Below, in pieces: positions 48,841 to 60,144 of a stretch of DNA of 64,000 bases. Where the stretch lies: NCBI GenBank assembly GCA_032622095.1, contig CP136067.1, forward strand, positions 177,478,556-177,542,555. The letters are read 5' to 3'. A program made the translations under genes and the position numbers. Source of the DNA: Siphonodentalium dalli (Eukaryota; Mollusca; Scaphopoda; Gadilida; Siphonodentaliidae). Position 1 is the first letter of the stretch, and each line of letters opens with the position of its first letter. The notes under the pieces are model-generated. The model saw nothing but the letters and a program-made list of their open reading frames with translations, was not told the origin of the DNA and made no database searches.

Positions 48841-49728
48841 ATGACGAGAGTTTATGTGATGTCACACGAGATTCGAGCTCTGGTGTCGTCTCCGACACAG
48901 CTTCGTTCTACGGAAAAGAGAAGATGACGTCAAAGAAAGTAGACTCCGGGTCAGAGGGCCGATTCCGAAGTGACGTCAGCACGAGTAGCGCGGAAAACAG
49001 CGCACCGCGCATGCCTGTGTTCGGGCGCAGACATTGTGAACTGAGAACGAATGACCCCGTATCATGGAAGCTACCGAACGGGTCTTCGATGTCGCCCGTG
49101 TCTCATCGGAATTCGTCGATGCAAGATGTACGCGATCGGTTGCGTCCAAACGAGCACCCAGTTAGTAGTACCCCGGTTAGCAAACGCGTTTCAGACAGAT
49201 ATAGTTCAGCAAGGACTCGAACCCCGATTGACATTCACGAGACTTCACTTGACATCAGTGATTCAGACTTCACCGACAGTGACAGGAGGACTAAAATTAA
49301 ACTAAAGGGACGGAGTACGATTGATTATTTCAAACACATTCCAGATGCTGTGATCGTCAAACTGTTCTCCTATCTATCTTCAGACCAAATATGCAGATGT
49401 TCTCGGGCATGTAAACGCTGGTACGAACTTGCGTGGGACCCATGTCTCTGGACTCGCTTGAAACTGACTTCTGAGACGATGAATCCAGACAGGACGATTA
49501 AGTACCTCACAAAGCGTCTGAGTTACGAGACTCCCGGCGTATGTGCTATTCTTGAGAGTGTGCTGTTGAACGGATGTGCTAGATTCTCAAACAAGGGACT
49601 GAGGACCCTAGCTCGGCGCTGCCCAGAACTCCGACACCTCGAAATAAAGAACTGTGCTAATGTTACGAACGACGCTGTGTTCGATGTTGTGTCATACTGC
49701 ACGAATTTGGAATATCTCGACGTGACGG
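48841..49728 (+). CDS. FBXL7: FBXL7 coding exon 2 (linker, F-box, first LRRs)
   Basis: Completes codon 221 (T|AT), encodes residues 222-516 and gives the first base of codon 517, ending at donor G|GTAAGT (49729). Residues about 222-375 are Ser/Arg-rich and disordered. The F-box starts near residue 381 (IDYFKHIPDAVIVKLFSYLS) and continues CRCSRACKRWYELAWDPCLW, the surface that binds SKP1 of the SCF ubiquitin ligase. From about residue 455, Cys-containing LRRs begin (SVLLNGCARFSNKGLRTLA; CPELRHLEIKNCANVTNDAV). The order and wording match vertebrate FBXL7 closely. In other animals FBXL7 selects substrates for ubiquitination: Aurora A and survivin in mammals, and it acts in Fat/Hippo planar-polarity signalling in flies. 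The same roles here are inferred. Confidence 0.93.
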
Positions 49729-49798
49729 GTAAGTAAATGGGGAAATACCATATGCATGTGACGGTTACAATGGGAACCGAATATTTAAACGGACATGG

Positions 49799-50218
49799 CT
49801 CATTCGAACCCCTAAAACGTTTTCTACGTAATTTGGAGCGACGGATACGATAGGTGCGAACTATTTGATATACCAGCTTTATATACTCTGCAAAACACTT
49901 AAAATAGACACAGCCATTTCTCAGCAGTTTTCAACTTTTCACCAGAATTCAGAAGACGCTCTTTATTGCTACCATATCAGGAATAGACCACCACGGAATG
50001 CTCTTTTCTGTTCCATGTCGTGCAAATGGCTGTTTTGTGTTTTGGACCCAAACACCGTATTCACAGTTGTATTTTTAATTACTTCAATGCGTCTTTTTTG
50101 GGTTTCATAATGCTCGTAGAAAGGTAGTTCATATATTTATCGACCTATTTCGATACTGAGTAAAAACAATCTAAATCGAATAATATGTGTATTTTGGAGC
50201 GCAAACCGCCATATGTCT
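49799..50218. mobile_element. ACGGACATGGCTC-type TTAA MITE (copy 6)
   Basis: TTAA at 49795-49798 and 50219-50222. The ends are ACGGACATGGCTCATTCG and, as complement, AGACATATGGCGGTTTGCGC. It lies 70 bp after the exon 2 donor. Confidence 0.8.
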
Positions 50219-50699
50219 TTAAAATAGCCGCTATATAATAATGGTATATGTAGTTATTGCTAATTGTGGAATTACTGGATAAACGGCGATTTCTAACAGC
50301 CTAGATGGCGACTTAGGGGTGTCTTCTCTCCCAATTGTATCTAAGTTTGTCCTGGGGAGAATTTACTTCTCTCTCATACACCAGCATGCATATATACATA
50401 CAACATACATAAACTGTATTTTCTTATTATAATTGTGACCTTACTATTATAATCATTTTATGCATGGGCTATTTTATTGCATAATGCTTATTGAATCATA
50501 GAATGGTGATTTTGGAGTGTAAATAGAACTTGAACCATGATGACTTCTCCCTGATAACAGTCTACTTCTCCCTAATAATCAAATGGGGAGAAGTGACTTC
50601 TCCCAATTTGAACCTTCTAGGCTGGCACTTGAGCAATGTTATATGTACAACGTTAATTTACAGTTATATGGTCGTCAAATGATAATACGGCACTTAAGG

Positions 50700-51310
50700 G
50701 TGATATAGTGAAGTTTTTTTCTTCATATTTTATTGAGCATTCCATATATACATTTCAAACAAATTTGTTTATAAATTTGTTTATAACAGAGTAATGTAGG
50801 ATGAACGAATGGGGGTTGGGGCACAAGTTATAGCAACTTAGGTGGAGCTCCTCTACCCAAAGAGGGTGGTGCATAGAAGAAAACTTTAAATGCATAAATG
50901 TTGAACACAAAACAAAAATTCTGACAAAACACACAAATACAATATGGAATGTTTAAGATTGGTATGGGGTAAGGGAAGATAGTTTTATATCATGTTTATG
51001 TTTAGTGCATGTTGTTCTCCATTTAAGTTAATATACGACTGGTAATGTTCACTAAATGTAATGCATCTATTCATCGCCAAATCGCAATGAGTTTATAATA
51101 GTTGATAGCTGCGAACAATTGGTAATTTCCTTCATTGGAAAGTGAAACTGATCCACAAAGTAGATCGGCAACGTGTATTTGATATAGTCCAATTCGCACC
51201 AATCTTTCTTCGATGTTGGCCCCTTTCTTTTTGATAAAAGGGACAAGTAAAACAGTAATGATCAGCGTCATCGTTTAGCTAGCCACAACTACATTCGGGT
51301 TACTTATTAA
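50700..51310 (-). pseudogene. LINE tail with broken zinc-binding motif
   Basis: On the minus strand, near 51295-51225, one frame reads CSCG, stop, then DDADHYCFTCPFYQKERG, the CxCG..DHY.xxCPxY motif of LINE polymerase C-termini. After a frame change the tail reads IHVADLLCGSVSLSNEG and 'NYQLFAAINYYKL' (51190-51071). The 3' part (50770-50880) resembles the 3' UTR of the LINE at 11990/32205 ('gggcacaag..caactta'). At least one stop and one frameshift are present. Confidence 0.65.
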
Positions 51311-51931
51311 GTGATTTAAGGTCTTGGATCTGGAACATATGTATGCGGCCAATACTCATGAAAGCAATTTTTGCTTCAACGTTGAATAATGTTATAGCCC
51401 TGAAGGTACAAGTTCAATTCAGATATCTTAATCTCACCTTTGTTATTTAGTTCTAGTTTATGTAAGAATCTGATACATGTAGTCCTTATTACAATATACA
51501 TTCAAAGTGTGAACCAATACGTATGTTCACACCTGGTGAAGCGGTGCTGCTAAAGTGTTATTGTTTTTGGTGGGTCCTGCCGAATTGATATGATGCTGGC
51601 ACACGACTCGGCGAGACGCGCAAACTCGTCCGAGTGCCAGCCTGAAAATCTACATTGCGGCTTCTATAAGGCGAAAACGTCGGGAAAGGGCAAACAGATG
51701 CTGTTGAAACATAGTATCGTTATTATTTTTAAAGTTGTCACTTTCGCTGTGATCGAATACTCTGAACACATCCAAGAAAAGCCAATATGTGTATAAGCAT
51801 TCAAAATGATATATGTTGTCAAAATATTTCAATTCTGAATTGGTTTTTGGAAACCGACCAAAATAAAGATCGCCACTCACGTCGTCTGGTAATCACCGGC
51901 GCATGCGGTGCCGTTATTAAATTGTGTTTAA

Positions 51932-52420
51932 AGATACGGGCGGCGTTGGCGGTAAGTACGCCGTTAAAATATTCTCCTCCGTCAAAAACCGCCATAAACA
52001 CAAACGGTAAAATATACAGAACTTGTTCTTATACCAATCAGAAATATGGCATAAACAGTATGTTATTGTCAAAAGTGTTTCCTTAGTTATCTAAGAACCT
52101 GGCTTTTGTTTAGATCCGGATATGGTAAACATAAAGAGCGTTATTTGTTACTGTTTTCCTGATATGGAAATAATAAAGAGCGTTTATATCATCTGTGTGT
52201 GATTAAACAATAGAATTGAGCTGTGTTATGTAAACAGAAGCAAAACTTCTGTAACACAGGCTCCTGTTTACGTACACCGTCGTACGCCTTGATAACAATA
52301 TACTATTTACGCGCTTATGTTTGGCATATAAACAAAACTATATATATATTTTAATAGTCCTTCTGTTGATGGCGATTTGAACAAATTTGAATATTAATGC
52401 AACGAACGCCGCCCGTGTCT
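51932..52420. mobile_element. AGATACGGGCGGCGTT-type TTAA MITE (copy 3)
   Basis: TTAA at 51928-51931 and 52421-52424. TIRs are AGAYACGGGCGGCGTT. Two TAAAGAGCG motifs lie inside (about 52133 and 52169). Confidence 0.85.
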
Positions 52421-52424
52421 TTAA

Positions 52425-53175
52425 ATGTATGTATGCTATTGAATGTTTGATAGAGCGGGTTGAGTTGTTGATTTGCAGTTAGCTAAATAATGTCGAGAAG
52501 AATCGGGGGGATTAAGCTCTTTATTTATTGATTGAACAACAACAGATTGAACAGCAAATGTACATGTGTAATGGTGTATAGGAATCGGGGAGCTAAATGT
52601 GTTCTAGAGTCGGGGAGCGAGTACACCGTGGAATGCTAAAGGTGAAGGTAACTTAAGAATGACCTTCACCTGATGCATGCGACACGTTATTAAAGGATGA
52701 CATCGCGTTTATTTGATTTGTACATCATATCTAAATAATTGAAACTGGTGAATGAATGGGGGAATGGATTTTTGTGAGCGTGAAATTTATTTAACTAGCT
52801 TCTGGGTTTTTCCAGATCAAATTTGACTGTGGGATAGCCCTGTCGTACACTTGGGGATTTATTTTAAAAAGTAAACACATGACCTATGATTTTTCTTCCA
52901 TTTTCGTGATCAACTGGTGTCAATCTAGCTGGGTAAACATCACTGGTATGGCCTGCAGGCTTCAATTCAGTGAATTTGGCCGAAACGTTAACACTGTCGC
53001 CTATGGGAAACCATTTAGTTCAGTGATTCCTATACTCTATACCAGCCGTCCAGTATAACACGTTATTCGCCCCAGTGCAATTTTACCAAGGGGTATATGG
53101 AATTGTATAGATTAGCGTGTTACGCGACAAGTGACGTGAGATTCATACTATGATAAGTGCTTCATACAAACACCG
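52425..53175. other. No gene recognised (intron 2)
   Basis: A short hairpin AGGTGAAGGTAACTTAAGAATGACCTTCACCT-type pairing lies at about 52639-52670. Nothing else was recognised. Confidence 0.4.
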
Positions 53176-53403
53176 GTTTTTCCCAAATCGCTCGGATCAG
53201 CCAAACAACGCGAAAATGGCAACTTAAAAAATAGCGGTACATGTACATTTTCGTAATAGCATAAATTTCTTCTACCGGCGTCATGCAGTGGGACCCGCCT
53301 ATATCATGTGAAATTAGCAGGACCCCCTTAGCCAGCGGTGGTGATAGTCATGAAAGTACTTCTAGCATGTGATCTAAACCTCGCTATATTTCTTTGATTC
53401 TAG

Positions 53404-54137
53404 GTTGTACGTGCGTCACTACCATCAGCCTCACAGACGCCATCCTTGCTCAAACCTCTGCACAACATCTCAGACAAGTGTTCCTCCGCTACCTGGACAT
53501 GACCGACTGCTACGGTCTAGACGACACGGGTCTTCGAACCATCTCTACACACTGTTCTCAGCTACAATTTATATTCTTACGCCGGTGCTCTAGAATAAGT
53601 GACAAAGGAATCCAGTTCCTGGCAAACAACTGCTCTTTCATCCGGGAGCTTAGTGTTAGCGATTGTATGAAACTGACCGACCTCTCCATGAGGGAACTTT
53701 CTAGACTAGAAACCAACCTCCGGTATCTCAGTGTAGCAAAATGTGATAAAATATCTGACATTGGCGTTAGATATATCTCGAGTAGTTGTTCAAAACTTCG
53801 GTATCTAAACGTTCGGGGCTGTGAAGCCGTATCGGACGATTCGCTGGACTTCCTAACCAAAAACTGTCCAAGGCTACGTTCTTTGGACGTCGGGAAATGT
53901 GACCTCACAGACGACGGTCTGGAGATTATTTCTACGAATTGTTCGCAGCTCAAAAAGTTGAGTGTCAAATCGTGTGACGCTATCACAGACAGTGGGATTA
54001 AGTGTATCGCACATAAATGCAGGGGCTTACAACAGCTTAACATACAAGACTGTAATCTGACTGTCGACGCTTACAGGACAGTAAAGAGATATTGTAAGAA
54101 GTGCATTATTGAGCATACTAATCCCGGGTTTTATTAA
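53404..54137 (+). CDS. FBXL7: FBXL7 coding exon 3 (LRR domain and C-terminus)
   Basis: Completes codon 517 (G|GT, Gly) and encodes residues 518-760, with TAA at 54135-54137. The sequence opens CTCVTTISLTDA and continues as about eight leucine-rich repeats of the Cys-containing type, each with (L/I)xxLxxxxC and (I/L)(T/S)D.G(I/L). Examples are 'LRYLDMTDCYGLDDTGLRTI' and LRYLNVRGCEAVSDDSL. It ends CKKCIIEHTNPGFY, which aligns with the highly conserved C-terminus of vertebrate FBXL7, so the stop is natural. The LRR solenoid is the substrate-binding part of the SCF receptor. No intron interrupts the repeats here. Total protein is 760 residues, against about 490 in mammals; the difference is the N-terminal extension. 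Confidence 0.95.
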
Positions 54138-55799
54138 AGCCTCATATGTTACACGACTCGATCCTATTTCAGCCGTACGTGTTGTAGCGACACATGTAAG
54201 GGGATTAGAGAGTTACTGTTCGTTTGTCCACGACCGACATCTAAGATCTCCCTTACAACTCCCATATTAAACGTGTAAGCGGCGATATAAGTCGTACATG
54301 CATATATGGGGTAGTAATGGACAGAAACAGCGCATATATATATTACTCTCTCCCAGGCCGAATTGACACAAACCGCCGATCATATTAGTAGCCAGCGTTT
54401 TAAGGACGATCTCATTAATTTCCGGTGATTTTATTTGAGCTAGAACAGATTATTAGAAACAGTGACAACCACAATGTATAGAGGACGTATTTTGTGTTTA
54501 CTTAGATTTTAAATTATAGTTTGGTATCTCACAGTTATCGAATACCGCACACTGTGGCGATATTGGCTAACAGTTAATACAACCGGGTCTGATTATTTGC
54601 AGCTCCAACAAGGTCCAGGAACATACATCACTAATGTAACCTCTAAAAAATCCCATTTTGATATATCTATCGATTCAGCCCACACTGTGAGTAGCTGAGT
54701 AACATATATATCAACAACGATCTTCTAAAAATTATTATGAACACAATTACCTAATATTATGTCATCATTCTCACAGTGTGGGCTTATTCACACGTAATCG
54801 GAAACGACCCACATAAGCGTTATGCTTGATGTCGGATCCCCTCCATACAACCAATATTCATTATTCATTTTTAAGACTGACCCGATGAAAAATTCCCCCG
54901 TTCCTAGGAATGACAGACATAAGAATGTTTCACACAATGCGACGTCGACGATCCCCGTGTGTTTTTACACTTATATACGAAGTTTGAGCTCACCTAGGGC
55001 GGAAAAACTTACCCGATCCGCGTTCTTAGGAATACAACACGCTCCGCGTTCTTAGGAACACAACACGCTCATGTCTATACACGCCCAGACCCAGAAGAGG
55101 TATGATTTTTTTTAGCCTGCCCGTGGCCATTGAGCAGCCCCTGACAGAGGTTGTCCACCCTTACGAGATGGTCAATAGTCCCCGCAAAGTTAAACCCGTC
55201 GTGAACCCCATCCTCGCAAAGAGCGGACAGTCAATTAATCCCGTCGTGAACCCTATCACCAACGCGACGTAACCATGTGTTGTGTTCTAAAAATAGGAAA
55301 GCACTTGTTCCCGTATATCTCTCTGCATAATAAATTTCGAGCGATAACGTTTGCGTAAATACGAAATTGTGAGTGTTGGTTTGTAACCGGGATTTCTGAG
55401 AAGCATTAAGCCTATAACTACCCCCCCCCAAGCCCTGACCTAAGTGTCATACATACTATAACAATGATGTTGTAAGAGTACTATGGCATCCAATAAATCT
55501 CCCCGCATAGGAAACCACTCAATGTTCCCGTATATCTCTCTGGAGATGCTAATAACGTTGAATGGTAAACAGACGCTCTTTATAGCGATGCGTCAAAACA
55601 AACGCTCATTTTGATTAACCCCCGCCGTGCCTTTGCGGTGATTTGGGAGTGGATAAAGGGTGCTCAGAGCTTCTCCAAAACGCGACAACTACGGTGTTCG
55701 TGGGTTTTTACCCTTAGATTGGAAGTTTGAACTCAATCGAGCCAGCCGTTTTCGATTCTATAAAGCACATATATATATACGGAAGTCTCAAAATATATA
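54138..55799 (+). other. FBXL7 3' flank / probable 3' UTR
   Basis: No coding frame. AATAAA occurs at 55329-55334, too far to assign with confidence as the gene's polyadenylation signal. An inverted pair AGCCCACACTGTGAG / CTCACAGTGTGGGCT lies at about 54677-54691 and 54770-54784, bounding a possible small element. CCGCGTTCTTAGGAA.ACAACACGCTC is locally duplicated at 55018-55070. Confidence 0.4.
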
Positions 55800-57765
55800 G
55801 TACTAGCCGATAGTCGATAGCTCTACCCAGCCCGACGTTGTCCGGGCTATTCAAAAACCAAATTTCAAGTTGATAGCTCTAACCGTTTCCGAGATCTGGT
55901 CTGCGCATGCGCGAAGCTGGCGTCGCACGGTCTCGGCGACCCGATAAAATTCGTATCCGGGGCAAGATACATTCACATACCAAATTTCAAGTCGATAGCT
56001 TTACCCGTTTCCCAGATCTGGTCTGCGCATGCGCGAAGCTGGCGTCACATGGACTCGGCGACCCGATAAAATTCGTATCCGGGGCAAGATACATTCACAT
56101 ATGTCGATAGCTCCACCCGTTTCCGATATCTCGTCTGCGCATGCGCGAATCGAGCGCCGCACGGGCTCGCCAATACGACAACGACGACCGCCTGGTCAAA
56201 CTACACACACGTACCAAGTTTCGTCCCGATCGGTCGAGAATCGTAGATTTGTATTAATGACAGACAAACAAACATACAGACAGACAAACAGGTCTTCAAA
56301 ATATATATGAGACTAGCAGGTTAGCCCGCCACTGGAGGCATTCGTCTCATGGCTTTGTTTAAGAAACATGACATTTTTTAAACTTAACCAAATTTCAAGT
56401 CGATAGCTCCACCCGTTTCCGAGATCTGGTATGCGCGAAGCTTGCGTCGCACGGGCTCGGCGACCCGATAAAATTCGTATCCGGGGCAAGATACATTCAC
56501 ATAGGAAATTTCAAGTCGATAGCTACACCCGTTTCCGAGATCTCGTCTGCGCATGCGCGAAGCTGGCGTCCCACGGGCTCGGCGACCCGAACAAATTTGT
56601 ATCCGGGGCAAGATACATTCACATACCAAATTTCCAATCGATAGCTCCACCCGTTTCCGAGATCTCGTCTGCGCATGCGCTCCACGTGCGTCCCACGGGC
56701 TCGCCAATACGACAACGACCACCGCCTGGTCAAACTACACACACGTACCAAGTTTCGTCCCGATCGGTCGAGAATCGTAGATTTGTATTAATGACAGACA
56801 AACAGACAGACAGACAGACAGAGTTCTTCAAAAATATATATGAGATAGACTAGCAGGGCTGTTTCCCATCTGCTTTCATCCGTCGAAAGGCGCGATTTGA
56901 CCTTGAATTGACCATTTTGAAGGTCACGGTCAGGTCGGGGTCACGATTTGACCCGTCCGAAACACTCCCCGGACAAAAGTATCCCTAGGTATCAAATTTT
57001 GTCGAAATCAGTCGAAAGGCGCGATTTGACCTTGAATTGATCATTTTGAAGGTCAAGGTCAGGGTCACGATTTGATTCGTCCAAAACACTCCCCGGACAA
57101 AAGTACCCCTAGGTATCAAATTTCGTCGAAATCCGTCCGGCAGTTTTCCCGGCCACAGCTAACAGACAGACAAACAGACAGAAGTCCCAAAATATATATT
57201 AGACTAGCCGATGAGCCCGACGTTGTCCGGGCTATTAAAAAACCAAATTTCAAGTCGATAGCTCTACCCAGCTCGACGTTGTCCGGGCTATTAAAAAACC
57301 TAAATTTCAAGTCGATAGCTCTACCCGTTTCCGAGATCTGGTCTGCGCATGCGCGAATCTGGCGTCGCACGGGCTCGGCGACCCGATAACATTCGTATCC
57401 GGGGCAAGATACATTCACATGCCAAATTTCAAGTCGATAGCTCCACCCGTTTCCGATATCTCGTCTGCGCATGCGCGAAGCTGGCGTCGCACGGGCTCGG
57501 CGACCCGATAAAATTCGTATCCGGGGCAAGGTACATTCACATATCAAATTTCAAGTCGATAGCTCCACCCGTTTCCGAAATCTCGTCTGCGCATGCGCTG
57601 CACGGGTGTCGCACGGGCTCGCCAATACGACAACGATCACCGCCTGATCAAACTACACACACGTACCAAGTTTCGTCCCGATCGGTCGAGAATCGTAGAT
57701 TTGTATTAATGACAGACAAACAGACAGACAAACAGACAGACAGAGGTCTTCAAAATATATATGAG
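55800..57765. repeat. Complex tandem array of ~120-bp units with GACAGACA tails
   Basis: Units contain AAATTTCAAGTCGATAGCTC, CCCGTTTCCGAGATCT, TCTGCGCATGCGCGAAGCTG and CGGGGCAAGATACATTCACA. About seven units lie in three blocks. The blocks end with 'accaagtttcgtcccgatcgg' and a GACAGACA run at about 56260, 56800 and 57715. A different pair of units (56883-57000 and 57012-57125, containing GGCGCGATTTGACCTTGAAT) separates blocks 2 and 3. Frames stay open over this but are repeat artefacts. GC content is clearly above the surroundings. It is probably tandem copies of a transposable element. Confidence 0.85.
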
Positions 57766-57769
57766 ATAC

Positions 57770-59100
57770 ATACTGTTTACATAAACCTCTAAACCATCGC
57801 TTCAGACTTCTGGATAGATGCTATCTGGAACGCATGCAGTAGCTGAGCTAGATGGCTCCAAATTGGTTTAACATGGGTAACATTTGTCGAGGAAGATAAT
57901 GGTGCAGGTTAAAATGTTATAAAAGTGACGCTGTTGGTGTCAGGGATAGATCAACGGGAGGGGAAATAATAGCGATAACATTTTTTGTCGCTTATTTCCT
58001 CCTAATAAATAATCATCTCCATGATATGAGGAGTCCAATGGTGTGACCTAAACATGCCGTAAATGGCGCCGTTCGAATCAGGGTTGGTGATGGGAGGGGC
58101 ACCAAAATTGATAGAAACTATTTTTACCGCCGATTTCCACCAAATTGATACATATTCTTCTTCTCCATGGTACTAGGAATCTAATCGTGTTGTTCAATGA
58201 CGCCAAATTGGTGCCGTTTTGTGTCACATAGGGGAACTAAATTTGATAAAGGTGTGTCGCGGATATCCACCAAACTTATAGTCATCTCTCCACCAAATTG
58301 ATACTTGTTATTCTGTATGATACGCGGAATCTAATCGTGTGGTTTAAAGCCACAATGGTACCGTTTTTTTTAGCGTGGTGAGGGGGCACTATCATCCATG
58401 ATCCGATGAATCTATATATGATGTGGTTTAAAGAAATCAAAGTGACCCTGTTCGCACCAGCTGATTGGAAGGGAGGGGCATCAGAGGGGCATCTCAACAT
58501 TCGTTTTTTCTATATTTTCCAAAGATATCAGCAATATATATATATATATATATATTGGACTGATGATCTCTCGCAATAACTCATCAATTTCAACAACCGG
58601 AAATCGGACAGATTTGTTTTAAGGAGATTTTGGCGTTCGCATTTCACAACCTCGAAAATGGTAATCGAATTAAGTCACTTGCACACATATCTTCTCAACT
58701 GTTATATTTTTATGAGGACTGGAATCATGACATTCATAGTGAGCAAGCACAAGCTGACATATAACTCATTTGCTATCTTTTTAGGTTGAATTGGTTATAT
58801 ATCTGAAGGAAATGGTGAGCACTCACTTCGATATGAGACCTTTGGCTTCCATTTTCAAGCAGTGTGTGACGTAAGTTCCCGGCCCCGATTGACGTTGGGG
58901 ATGCGGAGCTAATAGCCACCATAATTTACAAAACCGTGTGGGTACCGAAATTTCCTCTAAGTTGATATTAGTCATTTACATGATACGAGGAATCTTCTGG
59001 TGTTGTTTAAAGATGCCAAATTAAAGTGGCACATTCAGAGTGAGGGCTTGGGTCGCGTCACCAAAATTTATAAAACGCAAAATTGCAAAATAGAATATTT
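57770..59100. repeat. Degenerate ~130-170-bp repeats
   Basis: Recurring strings such as 'ccaccaaattgatac', 'ggaatctaatcgtgt', 'gtttaaa..gcca' and 'gaggggca' at about 58020, 58150, 58290, 58400 and 58980 suggest old tandem copies. A (TA)n run lies at 58535-58555. Confidence 0.5.
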
Positions 59101-59699
59101 AGCTTTATATAATGATTGGTTACTTTTAAAGGCAAACTGTCAATTCAGTGGATCGGCACAGCTTGATCAGTGAGTACTCATGCATTATCCTATCTGGAAG
59201 ATTGTGCCAATCGTATACTATTGCCGATAATTCCAACCATAACGACTGGACAATTACCAAAAAAAAATAATGTCTGAAGTACACGAAATTGTAAATAAAA
59301 TTTAAAGTGATGTGAAACACTCAAGTAGAGTGATCAAATAGAACTTGAGAATAATCTTGCTCAATGTAGTTATTTATTTTCCGATTATTAATCAAAATTG
59401 ACAACCCACACCGTCATTCTTATCAACTTTACCATGTTTGTTCGCTATACATGGTATACAGTCGTTTTAGTCGCTAGGTCATATGACGCAAATTTTTGTG
59501 GTTCGGAAAGGGGGGGGGGGGGTAGAGTGCTATTCCAACTGGAAAATGTACTCCAAAAATCCTCGAACCGACCCGCCCCCCGGAAAGTAACTTATAAATG
59601 TCTTGCGTTACACGAATCAGGTTAATATCCGTTTACGTGGATCACAAAAAGTCGTCACTAATAATTCCACGTTGGTCATCCTACAATTAGCGCGCGCAC
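59101..59699. other. No gene recognised
   Basis: Contains a poly-G run (about 59510-59523). A 75-codon frame over it is not gene-like. Confidence 0.4.
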
Positions 59700-60140
59700 C
59701 GCGCGTATACTGTTCGGCAATTTCTTGATAGCCGTGGTCCCATGGGCATTTTATTTATAGATGATTGGATTTTTCCGGTTTAAAAGTCGAACTGCGCGAC
59801 CAGGAGGCCGAGTCCGGTAAAAGATTTAGTTGGGAATTCCAATTTCGTTTATTGTCCTTTACATTATTATGCCAATAATGTTGATTTTTGGTTTGTGACA
59901 AGCTATGTCAATTACCAATAAAAGAAATTTAAAAGCCCACTGATGGTTGTGGTCGGAGACGGCCGAGTCGGCCGCCGGTTCGTTAATTAGGTGCTGGTTG
60001 TTATTGTTATTTTAACGGAATTATGAGTTGGTCATTCGCGAAACCAATATATTTTATATTCTATAATTACAATCATGGGTATATCATATATGATCTTGAG
60101 CGTGTTACCATTTCTGACTATGGTTTTCTTGTACCCACTG
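59700..60140 (-). pseudogene. Unidentified element-borne protein, copy 2
   Basis: The minus strand matches 43139-43940 in order: first YKKTIVRNGNTLKII (about 60134-60090), then a non-matching gap, then EIGIPTKSFTG (about 59845-59810). It is shorter and more degraded than copy 1. Confidence 0.35.
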
Positions 60141-60144
60141 CGAG

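Larger units (their letters stand above)
49729..53403 (+). other. FBXL7: FBXL7 intron 2 (~3.7 kb)
   Basis: GTAAGT at 49729 to CTAG at 53403, phase 1. It hosts an ACGGACATGGCTC MITE, a LINE tail, an AGATACGGGCGG MITE, and the repeat segment 53175-53335 shared with 36741-37340. Positions 50298-50625 carry loosely inverted 'cagcctaga' and 'tctaggctg' with repeated ACTTCTCCC motifs, a possible further degraded MITE. Confidence 0.85.

Noticed and set aside
53558-54043. 161-codon frame antisense to FBXL7 exon 3
   Set aside because: It is the complement of the real LRR exon, which matches FBXL7 through to its C-terminus.
55800-57765. CRISPR-like array
   Set aside because: Units are contiguous and about 120 bp long, with no short repeat/unique spacer alternation; the context is an animal genome.
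55907-57792. Multiple frames of 70-147 codons with DKQTDRQT-like tails
   Set aside because: They arise from the tandem array and the GACAGACA microsatellite.
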